DNA from: an uncultured beta proteobacterium
Lineage (GTDB): Bacteria > Pseudomonadota > Gammaproteobacteria > Burkholderiales > Burkholderiaceae_C
Assembly: GCA_903905735.1 (NCBI GenBank)
Contig: CAIVHU010000097.1
Coordinates: 1 to 51,722, forward strand
Direction of reading: 5' to 3'
Length of the DNA stretch: 51,722 bases
The translations under genes and the position numbers were made by a program. The stretch's first letter is position 1; every line of letters starts with the position of its first letter. Of the stretch, positions 17,313 through 25,755 are shown one piece after another. The notes under the pieces are model-generated. The model did not search any database. It was not told the DNA's origin and saw only the letters and a program-made list of their open reading frames with translations.

Positions 17313-18329
17313 ATGAAACTGGCGACACTCAAACAAGGCGGGCGCGACGGCACGCTGGTCGTGGTCAACCGGGCATTGGCACATTGCCGCGCAGTGCCGG
17401 CCATTGCCCGCACGTTGCAGCAGGCACTCGACGACTGGGAGGCCTGCGAGCCACAGTTGCGTCAGGTGTATGAAGCCCTCAACAGCGGCGCGTTCACGAG
17501 TCCCGACTTGTTCGACGCCGCAGCATGCCACTCGCCCCTGCCTCGCGCCTACCAATGGGCCGATGGTTCGGCTTATGTGAACCATGTGGAACTGGTGCGC
17601 CGCGCGCGCGGGGCCGCGCTGCCACCTGAGTTCTGGACCGACCCTTTGATGTACCAGGGGGGCTCGGACGCGTTTGTTGGCCCGTGCGATCCGGTGCTGG
17701 CCTTGTCCGAAGACGGGGGCATTGACCTGGAAGCCGAAGTGGCCGTGATCACCGGTGACGTGAAGGTGGGCATCAGCGTGGCGCAGGCGGCCCGCTCGGT
17801 TCGCCTGCTGATGCTGGTGAACGATGTGTCGCTGCGCAACCTGATTCCGGCAGAGCTGGCCAAGGGCTTTGGCTTTTTCCAGTCCAAACCGGCTTGCGCC
17901 TTCAGCCCGGTGGCGGTCACGCCCGACGAACTCGGTGACGATTGGCATGGGAGTCGCGTGCACCGGCCGCTGACCGTGCACCTGAATGGCGAGATGTTTG
18001 GCCAGCCCGATGCGGGCACCGACATGGTGTTCAACTTTGCGCAGCTGATTGCCCATGCTGCCAAAACCCGCGAGTTGTGCGCCGGTAGCATCATCGGCTC
18101 GGGCACGGTGTCGAACAAGCAGGGGGGCCTGCATGGCTCGTCGGTGGCCAACGGCGGTGTTGGCTACTGCTGCATCGCTGAGGTGCGCATGTACGAGACC
18201 ATTGAGACCGGACAAGCGACCACACCTTATTTGAAGTTTGGCGACAGCGTACGTATTGAGATGCTGGACGCACAAGGTGCCTCCATCTTTGGCGCGATAG
18301 CCCAAACCGTGTCGCCTCATCCCGGCTAG
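17313..18329 (+). CDS. fahA: Fumarylacetoacetase-family hydrolase
   Basis: This 338-residue protein has the FAH fold in its C-terminal two thirds. Landmarks are PRAYQWADGSAYVNHVELVR (reduced here to its key residues Y, W, D, N and H), the metal-binding E-x-E in DLEAEVAV, NDVSLRN, KGFGFFQSKP and GSGTVSN. These match the short bacterial fumarylacetoacetase that ends the homogentisate pathway, releasing fumarate and acetoacetate. It starts three bases after the VOC stop, so the two are likely translated together. MaiA, the preceding enzyme of the standard route, is encoded at 31601, after the paa genes. Confidence 0.9.
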   Translation: MKLATLKQGGRDGTLVVVNRALAHCRAVPAIARTLQQALDDWEACEPQLRQVYEALNSGAFTSPDLFDAAACHSPLPRAYQWADGSAYVNHVELVRRARGAALPPEFWTDPLMYQGGSDAFVGPCDPVLALSEDGGIDLEAEVAVITGDVKVGISVAQAARSVRLLMLVNDVSLRNLIPAELAKGFGFFQSKPACAFSPVAVTPDELGDDWHGSRVHRPLTVHLNGEMFGQPDAGTDMVFNFAQLIAHAAKTRELCAGSIIGSGTVSNKQGGLHGSSVANGGVGYCCIAEVRMYETIETGQATTPYLKFGDSVRIEMLDAQGASIFGAIAQTVSPHPG

Positions 18330-18350
18330 AGCATGAGAACTTTTATATGC

Positions 18351-18400
18351 ATTCTTGACCTCTAGCCCTTTACCAACAAGCGCAGAAAGCTATCTTTTTC
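18351..18400 (-). repeat. Dispersed repeat family A, copy between fahA and paaN
   Basis: The stretch with TTGACCTCTAGCCCTTTA and AAGCGCAGAAAGCTATC aligns with the copies at 47608 and 51289 (CTC..CGCCC...AAGCGCCAGTAGCTA). It fills most of the 106-base gap between fahA and paaN and marks the join between the homogentisate-like and paa blocks. Confidence 0.55.
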
Positions 18401-18435
18401 GTAACATTGATTCAACCCTTTTCAAAGACCTTGCC

Positions 18436-20103
18436 ATGACCCATCCCCTGTTTGAAAAACACCGCGCCAAGCTCGATGCTGCTCTCAACGCCATCCACAC
18501 GCGTGGTTATTGGGCGACCTATAACGAGATGCCCAGCCCCAAGACATATGGCGAAAGGGCAGCTGACGATGGCAAAAAGGTCTTTGAAGCGCACCTGGGC
18601 CAGAAATTTGAACTCAATCAGCCCGGTGGCACCGGCTGGCTGGCCCCTGAAAAATCACCCTTTGGCATCGCTTTGGGTGTTCAGTACCCGGTGTGCGACA
18701 TCGAGGCTTTGATTGCCGCAGGACAAGCGGCCATGCCCGGCTGGCAAGCTGCAGGCGTGGAGGGCCGCACCGGCATCTGCATCGAGATGCTCGACCGGCT
18801 CAACGCGCAAAGCTTCGAGATCGCCCACGCGGTGATGATGACCACCGGCCAGGGCTGGATGATGGCGTTTCAGGCAGGCGCACCGCACGCACAGGACCGC
18901 GGCCTGGAAGCTGTGACCTACGCTTACCGCGAACAGAGTTTTGTGCCAGCCGAAGCGCTGTGGGAAAAGCCGCAAGGCAAAAACCCGCCGCTGGTCATGA
19001 AGAAGCACTTCGAGATCGTCGGCCGGGGTGTGGCGGCGGTGGTGGGTTGCGGCACCTTCCCGACCTGGAACACCTACCCCGGCCTGTTTGCCGCGCTGGC
19101 CACCGGCAACGCGGTCATCGTCAAGCCGCACGACAACGCCATCCTGGCGGCCGCCATCACCGTGCGCACCCTGCGGACCGTGTTGAGCGAGAACGGCATC
19201 GACCCGAATCTCGTGACCCTGTGTGTGCCCCAGATGCCTGAGACGACGCAGGCGCTGGTGACACACGCGGCCGTCAAGTCGGTCGATTTCACCGGTGGCA
19301 GCACCTTTGGCCAGTGGCTCATTGACCACTGCCGGCAGGCCCAGGTGTATGCCGAGCTCTCGGGTGTGAACACCATCGTGATCGACTCAACCAACGCCTA
19401 CAAGGCCATGCTGCGCAACCTGGCGTTCACCCTGTCGCTGTATTCGGGCCAGATGTGCACCACCTCGCAGGTCATTTTTGTACCTGCTGGTGGCATCGCC
19501 ACGGAAGACGGCCACAAGACCTATGACGAGGTGGGTGCCGATCTGGCACGTGCCATAGACGGTTTCCTGGCCAAGCCCGAGGTGGCGCTGGCCGTGCTGG
19601 GTGCGGTGCAATCCATCGACACGCTGGCGCGCATCGCGCTGGCTGACAGCGGCCAACTCGGTACCGTGCTGCTGGCCTCGAAAAAACTCGACAACCCCGA
19701 TTTCCCCCACGCTGAAGTGTGCACCCCGGTGCTGCTGGCCTGTGACGAAGCCGATACATCCGCCTATAGGGAGGAGCGTTTTGGACCTATCACTTTTGTA
19801 GTGAAGACCGCAGACACAGCAAGGGCTATCGCCTTGTCAGAGCAAGTAACGTCGATCCACGGTGCGCTGACAAACGGGCTCTACAGCAGTAGCGATGCGG
19901 TGATTGACGCCATGACAGCCGCCACCTGGCGCAGCAAAGTGGCGCTATCGATCAACCTGACCGGTGGTGTGTTTGTCAACCAGTCGGCCGCGTTTTCCGA
20001 CTACCACGGCACCGGCGGAAACCCTGCGGCCAATGCCTCTTATGCGGATTCGGCCTTTGTGGCCAACCGCTTTCGCGTGGTGCAACGCCGCTACAACGTC
20101 TGA
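18436..20103 (+). CDS. paaN: PaaN-type aldehyde dehydrogenase of phenylacetate degradation
   Basis: ATG 18436 gives MTHPLFEKHRAKLDAAL, the usual PaaN start; the protein is 555 residues, normal for this family. An aldehyde-dehydrogenase fold is seen with NTYPGLFAALATGNAVIVKP, DFTGGSTFG, the glutamate in YAELSGVN and the catalytic Cys in YSGQMCTTSQ. It would oxidise the ring-opened 3-oxo-5,6-dehydrosuberyl-CoA semialdehyde. Unlike PaaZ (about 680 residues), it has no MaoC hydratase domain for opening oxepin-CoA, so that step must be done by another protein. It begins the paaN-G-H-I-K run. Confidence 0.92.
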   Translation: MTHPLFEKHRAKLDAALNAIHTRGYWATYNEMPSPKTYGERAADDGKKVFEAHLGQKFELNQPGGTGWLAPEKSPFGIALGVQYPVCDIEALIAAGQAAMPGWQAAGVEGRTGICIEMLDRLNAQSFEIAHAVMMTTGQGWMMAFQAGAPHAQDRGLEAVTYAYREQSFVPAEALWEKPQGKNPPLVMKKHFEIVGRGVAAVVGCGTFPTWNTYPGLFAALATGNAVIVKPHDNAILAAAITVRTLRTVLSENGIDPNLVTLCVPQMPETTQALVTHAAVKSVDFTGGSTFGQWLIDHCRQAQVYAELSGVNTIVIDSTNAYKAMLRNLAFTLSLYSGQMCTTSQVIFVPAGGIATEDGHKTYDEVGADLARAIDGFLAKPEVALAVLGAVQSIDTLARIALADSGQLGTVLLASKKLDNPDFPHAEVCTPVLLACDEADTSAYREERFGPITFVVKTADTARAIALSEQVTSIHGALTNGLYSSSDAVIDAMTAATWRSKVALSINLTGGVFVNQSAAFSDYHGTGGNPAANASYADSAFVANRFRVVQRRYNV

Positions 20104-20112
20104 GGGCACACC

Positions 20113-20904
20113 ATGACCTACCAAAACATCCTCTTTGACACACAAAATGGCGTCGCCCGCCTGACGCTCAACCGCCCGGACAAGCTCAACAGCTTCACCG
20201 GTGCCATGCATGCCGAGCTGCGCGCCGCGCTCGAAGTCGTGCAAAGCGACAAGACCATCCGCGTATTGGTCATAAGTGGTGCTGGCCGGGCCTTTTGCGC
20301 GGGTCAGGACCTGGCTGACCCCGATATGTCGGTGGGGCCACTGCAGCCCGACATTGGCCACGTGATCGAGCAGCATTACAAGCCGCTGATCCTGACGCTG
20401 CAAGCCCTGCGCGTGCCCACCGTGGCCATGGTCAACGGCATCGCCGCTGGGGCCGGGGCCAGTCTGGCGCTAGCGTGTGATCTGGTGATTGCCGCCAAAT
20501 CAGCTTACTTTTTGCAGGCCTTCAGCAAAATCGGGCTGATCCCCGACACCGGCGGCACCTGGTTTTTGCCACAACGTGTGGGCATGGCGCGTGCGCTGGG
20601 TCTGGCCATGCTGGCCGACAAATTGCCCGCTGAAAAAGCCGAGCAGTGGGGCCTGATCTGGCAAGCGGTGGACGATGCACAGCTGAGCGCCAGCGTGGAC
20701 AAGCTGGCCGCCCAACTGGCCCAAATGCCCACCCGGGCGCTGGTGGCCACCCGGCTGGCGATGCACGCCGCACCCAATCACACGCTGGAGCAGCAGCTCA
20801 GCGTGGAGGCCGGTTTCATGCGCGAGCTGGGTTGGCGCGACGACTTCAAGGAAGGCGTGGCCGCCTTCCAGCAGAAACGCGCGCCCAAATTCACCGGCAA
20901 TTGA
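20113..20904 (+). CDS. paaG: PaaG: epoxyphenylacetyl-CoA isomerase (crotonase)
   Basis: This 263-residue crotonase has the oxyanion-hole segments GAGRAFCAGQDL and NGIAAGAGASLALACD and the catalytic-aspartate region FSKIGLIPDTGGTWFLP, typical of PaaG. It converts 1,2-epoxyphenylacetyl-CoA to oxepin-CoA and also isomerises a later intermediate. It starts nine bases after paaN and its stop overlaps the paaH start. Confidence 0.93.
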   Translation: MTYQNILFDTQNGVARLTLNRPDKLNSFTGAMHAELRAALEVVQSDKTIRVLVISGAGRAFCAGQDLADPDMSVGPLQPDIGHVIEQHYKPLILTLQALRVPTVAMVNGIAAGAGASLALACDLVIAAKSAYFLQAFSKIGLIPDTGGTWFLPQRVGMARALGLAMLADKLPAEKAEQWGLIWQAVDDAQLSASVDKLAAQLAQMPTRALVATRLAMHAAPNHTLEQQLSVEAGFMRELGWRDDFKEGVAAFQQKRAPKFTGN

Positions 20905-22442
20905 TGACCAGACCTATGACCCAAGCCCTCTCAACCCACACGGTTGTGGCCGTGATCGGTGCCGGTGCCATGGGCGCTGGCATTGCGCAGGTGGCGGCCA
21001 GCGCCGGACACACCGTCAAACTGCTCGACAGCCGACCGGACGCCGCCGCCCAGGCCATCAAGGGCATCCAGGCGCAGCTTGAAAAAATGGTGGCCAAGGG
21101 CAAGATGAACCCGGACGCCGCCAGTGCCGTCGGCGCTCGATTGCGGGTGGCCAGCCACCTCGCTGATCTGGCAGATGCGGGCCTGGTGATTGAAGCCATT
21201 GTGGAAAACCTGCCCATCAAGCAGGCCCTGTTTGCCGAGCTGGAGAACATCGTCAGCGCTTGCTGCCTGCTGGCCAGCAACACCTCGTCGATTTCCATCA
21301 CCGCGATCGGTGCAACGCTCAAAACACCTGAGCGCCTCGCCGGGCTGCATTTTTTCAACCCAGCCCCGCTGATGGCGCTGGTCGAGGTGGTGTCGGGCCT
21401 GGCCACCGACCCCGCCGTGGCCGCCACATTGCACGCTACGGTGACGGCTTGGGGCAAAACAGCGGTGCATGCAAAATCCACACCGGGCTTCATCGTCAAC
21501 CGCGTGGCCCGGCCCTATTACGGCGAGGCACTACGCCTGCGCGGCGAAGGTGCGGGCGATTGCGCGACACTGGATGCGGTGATGCGCGAAGCCGGTGGCT
21601 TTCGCATGGGACCCTTCGAGCTGATGGACATGATCGGCCTGGACGTCAATTACGCTGTGACATGCTCGGTGTGGAACGCGTTTTTCAACGACCCACGCTT
21701 TTCACCGTCGCTGCAACAGCAGGAGTTGGTTGATGCCGGCTTTTTGGGCAAGAAAACCGGGCGCGGTTTTTACGACTACCGGGAAGGTGCTGAAAAACCG
21801 GCACCCAGCACCGAAGCCGCGCAGACCGTGCCCAATGACATCGTGATTTGCGGTGACTCCGCCGCAGCGGCTGCGCTGGCCTTGCGACTGAGCGCCGCGC
21901 AGGTCAGCTTTGTACGCACACCTTCAGTGGACACCCGCGTGGCCCAGTGTGGCAATGCCGTGCTGTTTGTCACCGATGGCCGCACCGCCACGGCACGCGC
22001 GGCGCACAGCGGCATCGCCAACACTGTGCTGATCGATCTGGCGCTGAACTACCAACAAGCGTCGCGCCTGGCGATGTCGGTGGCGGGGCAGTGTGATGAC
22101 GCTGCTGCACAAGCCACCACGGGCCTGCTGCAGGCGACGGGTTTGAAGGTCTCGCGCCTGGCGGATGTCGCCGGTCTGGCGGTGATGCGCACGGTTGCCA
22201 TGTTGGTCAACGAAGCGGCTGACGCCGTCAACCAAGGCGTGTGCAGTGCCGCCGCTGCCGATGCGGCCATGCGCCTGGGTGTCAACTACCCGATGGGGCC
22301 GCTGGCTTGGGCCGATCAGGTGGGCTTGTCTCATATTCGCGACGTGCTGATCCACCTGGCGGCCAGCTACGCTGAAGACCGCTACCGCCTCTCGCCGCTG
22401 ATCGCGCGCCACGTTTTTCTTGGAAAGAAACTGCATGACTGA
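20904..22442 (+). CDS. paaH: PaaH: 3-hydroxyadipyl-CoA dehydrogenase
   Basis: The ATG at 20904 overlaps the paaG stop by one base. The protein is 512 residues, normal for PaaH. The N-terminal NAD domain shows VIGAGAMGAGIAQVAA, then the segment ASNTSSISI and HFFNPAPLMALVEVV (catalytic His region), followed by two 3-hydroxyacyl-CoA dehydrogenase C-terminal domains (GFIVNRVARPYYGEA; GLAVMRTVAMLVNEAADAV). It oxidises 3-hydroxyadipyl-CoA to 3-oxoadipyl-CoA, the substrate of the thiolase. Confidence 0.93.
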   Translation: MTRPMTQALSTHTVVAVIGAGAMGAGIAQVAASAGHTVKLLDSRPDAAAQAIKGIQAQLEKMVAKGKMNPDAASAVGARLRVASHLADLADAGLVIEAIVENLPIKQALFAELENIVSACCLLASNTSSISITAIGATLKTPERLAGLHFFNPAPLMALVEVVSGLATDPAVAATLHATVTAWGKTAVHAKSTPGFIVNRVARPYYGEALRLRGEGAGDCATLDAVMREAGGFRMGPFELMDMIGLDVNYAVTCSVWNAFFNDPRFSPSLQQQELVDAGFLGKKTGRGFYDYREGAEKPAPSTEAAQTVPNDIVICGDSAAAAALALRLSAAQVSFVRTPSVDTRVAQCGNAVLFVTDGRTATARAAHSGIANTVLIDLALNYQQASRLAMSVAGQCDDAAAQATTGLLQATGLKVSRLADVAGLAVMRTVAMLVNEAADAVNQGVCSAAAADAAMRLGVNYPMGPLAWADQVGLSHIRDVLIHLAASYAEDRYRLSPLIARHVFLGKKLHD

Positions 22443-22926
22443 CCACCCTCACCCCTTGTCTGCCGAAGAAGCGCAAGCACTGGCGCAAGCCACCTTTGAC
22501 GCCATGTGGCCACGTGACCGCACGGCGCAAGCGCTTGAGATACGCCTAATCAGCATCTCGCCGGGCCGGGCCACGCTTGCCATGCTGGTGCGCCCGGACA
22601 TGGTCAACGGCCACCACCTGTGCCACGGCGGCATGATCTTCACGCTGGCGGACACGGCATTTGCCTATTCGTGCAACAGCTACAACAAAAACACCGTGGC
22701 ATCAGCCTGCCATATCGACTTTCTGGCCCCGGCGCGCGAGGGCGAAACGTTGCAGGCCGAGTCCATTGAGCAGTCCCAGTCGGGTCGAACCGGTGTTTAT
22801 GACATCACCGTGCGCAACCAGAGTGGAAAAACCATTGCCTTATTTCGCGGCAAGTCCTATCGTATTCAGGGTGAAGTGATTGCCGGTCTGCAGCAGGCTG
22901 AAGTGCCCGCCCGAACCCCCCTCTGA
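22435..22926 (+). CDS. paaI: PaaI: hotdog-fold acyl-CoA thioesterase
   Basis: ATG 22435 overlaps the last eight bases of paaH. The protein is 163 residues with the hotdog signature MVNGHHLCHGGMIFTLADTA (catalytic N, HGG and D region) and the strand ACHIDFLAPAREGE. PaaI frees CoA from stalled ring-hydroxylated intermediates and so protects the pathway. It belongs to the paaN-G-H-I-K transcription run. Confidence 0.93.
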   Translation: MTDHPHPLSAEEAQALAQATFDAMWPRDRTAQALEIRLISISPGRATLAMLVRPDMVNGHHLCHGGMIFTLADTAFAYSCNSYNKNTVASACHIDFLAPAREGETLQAESIEQSQSGRTGVYDITVRNQSGKTIALFRGKSYRIQGEVIAGLQQAEVPARTPL

Positions 22927-22974
22927 ACCCCCGCACCCACAACGATTTATTTACTTTTGGCACAGGAGCCCTGA

Positions 22975-24300
22975 ATGACCGCGAAACATCCAGCACCGAC
23001 AGATCTGGAACCCGTTGAGACCGCCAGCCGCGACGAAATCACCGCCCTGCAATTGCAGCGCCTCAAATGGACCCTCTTGCACGCCTACAACAACGTGCCA
23101 CACCACAAAGCCGCTTTTGATGCCAAGGGCGTGCACCCGGACGACCTGAAAACGCTGGCCGATCTGGCCAAGTTCCCGTTCATGACCAAGGCCGACCTGC
23201 GCGAGGAATACCCGTTTGGCCTGCTGGCGGTGCCGCGCGACCAGGTGGCGCGTTTGCACGCGTCGTCGGGCACCACCGGCAAGTCGATTGTGGTGGGCTA
23301 CACGCTGCAGGACATTGACCACTGGTCGAACCTGATGGCCCGCTCGATCCGCGCAGGCGGTGGCCGAGCGGGCGACATGGTGCATGTGGCCTATGGTTAT
23401 GGCATGTTCACCGGCGGCCTGGGCGCGCATTACGGGGCCGAGCGGCTGGGCTGTACGGTGGTGCCGATGTCAGGCGGGCAGACCGAAAAACAGGTGCAGC
23501 TCATCATGGACTTCAAGCCGCAGATCATCATGGTGACACCGTCTTATTCGCTCGTGATTGCCGAGGAGTTCGAGCGTCTGGGGGTCAAACCGGAAGACAT
23601 CTCGCTCAAGATCGGCCTGTTTGGCGCCGAGCCCTGGGGCGAGGGGATGCGCGCCGAGATCGAACGCAAACTGGGCATCGATGCGATCGATATTTACGGC
23701 CTGACCGAGGTGATTGGCCCGGGCGTGGCCTGCGAGTGCATCGAATCGAAAGACGGCCCGGTGATCTGGGAAGACCATTTCTACCCCGAAATCATTGACC
23801 CCAACACCGGCGAAGTGCTGCCTGATGGCTCGGACGGTGAGCTGGTGTTCACCTCACTGACGAAAGAGGCTTTTCCCGTGGTGCGCTACCGCACACGCGA
23901 CCTCACCCGCCTGCTGCCACCCACCTCGCGCGCATTCCGGCGCATGGGCAAGATCACCGGTCGCACCGACGATATGCTGATCGTGCGTGGGGTCAACATG
24001 TTCCCAACACAGATTGAGGAGCAGATCCTGCGCGACAAACGCCTGTCAGGCAATTACCAGGTGCTGGTGTCTCGCACCGGCCATCTGGACGATCTCGAAG
24101 TACGCTGCGAGGTCCAGCGTGAGCTCTCGGGAACGCTCAGCGCGGCCGAACTGGCCGCCATTGGCAAGGAGCTGCAGCATCACATCAAGACCAACATCGG
24201 TGTCTCGACCCAGGTCAGCATCCTGGCGTTTGACTCTATCCCGCGCACCCTGACCGGCAAGGCCAAGCGTGTGGTGGATGAGCGGCCCACACTGGTTTGA
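22975..24300 (+). CDS. paaK: PaaK: phenylacetate-CoA ligase
   Basis: This 441-residue AMP-forming ligase follows the site CAGGAG. It has the ATP loop HASSGTTGKSIVVGYT, the hinge YGLTEVIGPGVACEC, the GRTDDMLIVRGVNMFP core and the C-terminal lysine in TGKAKRVV. It activates phenylacetate with ATP and CoA and is the first committed step for the imported acid. Confidence 0.95.
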   Translation: MTAKHPAPTDLEPVETASRDEITALQLQRLKWTLLHAYNNVPHHKAAFDAKGVHPDDLKTLADLAKFPFMTKADLREEYPFGLLAVPRDQVARLHASSGTTGKSIVVGYTLQDIDHWSNLMARSIRAGGGRAGDMVHVAYGYGMFTGGLGAHYGAERLGCTVVPMSGGQTEKQVQLIMDFKPQIIMVTPSYSLVIAEEFERLGVKPEDISLKIGLFGAEPWGEGMRAEIERKLGIDAIDIYGLTEVIGPGVACECIESKDGPVIWEDHFYPEIIDPNTGEVLPDGSDGELVFTSLTKEAFPVVRYRTRDLTRLLPPTSRAFRRMGKITGRTDDMLIVRGVNMFPTQIEEQILRDKRLSGNYQVLVSRTGHLDDLEVRCEVQRELSGTLSAAELAAIGKELQHHIKTNIGVSTQVSILAFDSIPRTLTGKAKRVVDERPTLV

Positions 24301-24330
24301 CGTGACCGCATCAACCTGACATTCATATGC

Positions 24331-24383
24331 CTTTTGATGCTCTATCCCTTATGCAGTAATCGCATGCAGCTCTTATTTTGATA
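24331..24383 (-). repeat. Dispersed repeat family A, copy between paaK and paaJ
   Basis: TTTTGATGCTCTATCCCTTATG followed by CGCATGCAGCTCTTATTTTG has the same order of blocks as the other copies. It lies in the 113-base gap after paaK, another operon joint. Confidence 0.5.
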
Positions 24384-24413
24384 TCAACCCGTTCTTGAAA
24401 CGAGCCGTGACAC

Positions 24414-25619
24414 ATGATTGATGCCTATATCTGCGACGCGGTTCGCACACCCATCGGCCGCTACGGCGGAGCTCTGGCCGGGGTGCGCGCTGATGACCTC
24501 GGGGCCATCCCGCTGCGGGCCCTGATGCAGCGTTACCCGCACGTCGATTGGGCGGCCGTCGACGACCTGATTTACGGCTGCGCCAACCAGGCCGGTGAAG
24601 ACAATCGCAACGTGGCGCGCATGGCGGGCTTGTTGGCGGGTTTGCCAATTGAGGTGCCCGGCACCACGGTCAACCGGCTGTGCGGCTCGGGCATGGACGC
24701 CGTCGGTCTGGCGGCGCGCAGTATCAAGGCGGGCGAGGCTGGCCTGATGCTGGCAGGCGGTGTCGAAAGCATGTCGCGTGCGCCCTTTGTTTTGGGCAAG
24801 GCGGAGAGCGCCTTTTCGCGCAACGCCACGATTTTTGACACCACCATTGGCTGGCGCTTTGTTAACCCGCTGATGAAGAAGCTGCACGGCATCGATGCCA
24901 TGCCGCAAACCGCAGACAACGTGGCCGCCGATTTCAAGGTGTCCCGCGCTGATCAGGACGCCTTCGCCCTGCGATCACAACAGCGCTGGGCCGCCGCACA
25001 TGCTGCCGGGCGTCTTACGGACGAACTCGTACCGGTGGAAATCCCGCGCAAAAAGGGCGATCCGGTGGTGTTTGACACCGACGAACACCCCCGCCCCGAC
25101 ACCACGCTGGAGATGCTGGCCAAACTCAAGGGTGTCAACGGCCCGGAGCTGAGCGTCACCGCTGGCAATGCTTCAGGCATCAACGACGGTGCCTGCGCCT
25201 TGTTGCTGGCCTCTGAATCTGCCGCAAAGGCCCACGGCCTCACGCCCATAGCCCGGGTGGTGGGCATGGCCACCGCCGGTGTGGCACCACGCATCATGGG
25301 TTTCGGCCCAGCGCCCGCAGTGCGCAAGGTGCTGGCATTGACCGGTTTGCGCCTGGATCAGATGGATGTGATCGAGCTCAACGAAGCTTTTGCCGCGCAA
25401 GGGCTGGCGGTGCTGCGCGATCTGGGCCTGCCCGACGACGAGGCACGCGTCAACCCCAATGGCGGCGCAATTGCCATTGGGCACCCGCTGGGTATGAGCG
25501 GTGCGCGGCTGGTGACCACCGCTTGTTATGAACTGGCACGGCGAGGCGGGCGTTATGCGCTGTGCACGATGTGCATTGGAGTTGGGCAAGGTATTGCCCT
25601 GGTGATTGAGCGTGTTTGA
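24414..25619 (+). CDS. paaJ: 3-oxoadipyl-CoA thiolase (PaaJ/PcaF type)
   Basis: This 401-residue thiolase has the nucleophilic Cys in [18 protein letters not shown], the segment [15 protein letters not shown], the His in [17 protein letters not shown] and the second Cys in [10 protein letters not shown]. It cleaves 3-oxoadipyl-CoA (and the C8 analogue) to succinyl-CoA and acetyl-CoA, closing the phenylacetyl-CoA pathway. PaaJ and PcaF differ little, so the symbol rests on context. Confidence 0.92.
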   Translation: MIDAYICDAVRTPIGRYGGALAGVRADDLGAIPLRALMQRYPHVDWAAVDDLIYGCANQAGEDNRNVARMAGLLAGLPIEVPGTTVNRLCGSGMDAVGLAARSIKAGEAGLMLAGGVESMSRAPFVLGKAESAFSRNATIFDTTIGWRFVNPLMKKLHGIDAMPQTADNVAADFKVSRADQDAFALRSQQRWAAAHAAGRLTDELVPVEIPRKKGDPVVFDTDEHPRPDTTLEMLAKLKGVNGPELSVTAGNASGINDGACALLLASESAAKAHGLTPIARVVGMATAGVAPRIMGFGPAPAVRKVLALTGLRLDQMDVIELNEAFAAQGLAVLRDLGLPDDEARVNPNGGAIAIGHPLGMSGARLVTTACYELARRGGRYALCTMCIGVGQGIALVIERV

Positions 25620-25620
25620 T

Positions 25621-25719
25621 TCCAATGCCAGATCAACATGATATGTCGTTGCAAAGCCTTGCCGTACGTTCGTACTGTCTGCGGCTTTGCGCCTAATCTC
25701 GCGCTGATATGGCATTGGA
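25621..25719. repeat. 99-base concentric palindrome
   Basis: Three perfect inverted repeats share one centre near 25670: TCCAATGCCA with TGGCATTGGA (25621-25630/25710-25719), GCAAAGCC with GGCTTTGC (25651-25658/25683-25690) and GTACG-TT-CGTAC (25664-25675). The stretches between them pair in part. It lies between paaJ and the binding-protein gene and could form a long hairpin or cruciform. It has no T-run right after it. It may be a mobile repeat, a processing signal or a terminator. Confidence 0.75.
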
Positions 25720-25755
25720 GTAAGAATTTTTTAACCAAAAGAGGAGACTAATCAC

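Noticed and set aside
16713..18320. A 535-codon open frame on the minus strand
   Set aside because: It is opposite the VOC and fumarylacetoacetase genes and has no recognisable domain or ribosome site.
19748..19835. Possible repeat in paaN, from its less GC-rich DNA
   Set aside because: The encoded FGPITFVVKTADTARAI is normal aldehyde dehydrogenase sequence with no added length.
18436..20103. Call as PaaZ
   Set aside because: PaaZ is about 680 residues with a MaoC hydratase domain; this protein ends after the aldehyde dehydrogenase domain, as PaaN does.
25621..25719. tRNA or simple terminator at the palindrome
   Set aside because: No cloverleaf or anticodon arm can be placed, and there is no T-run next to the stem.
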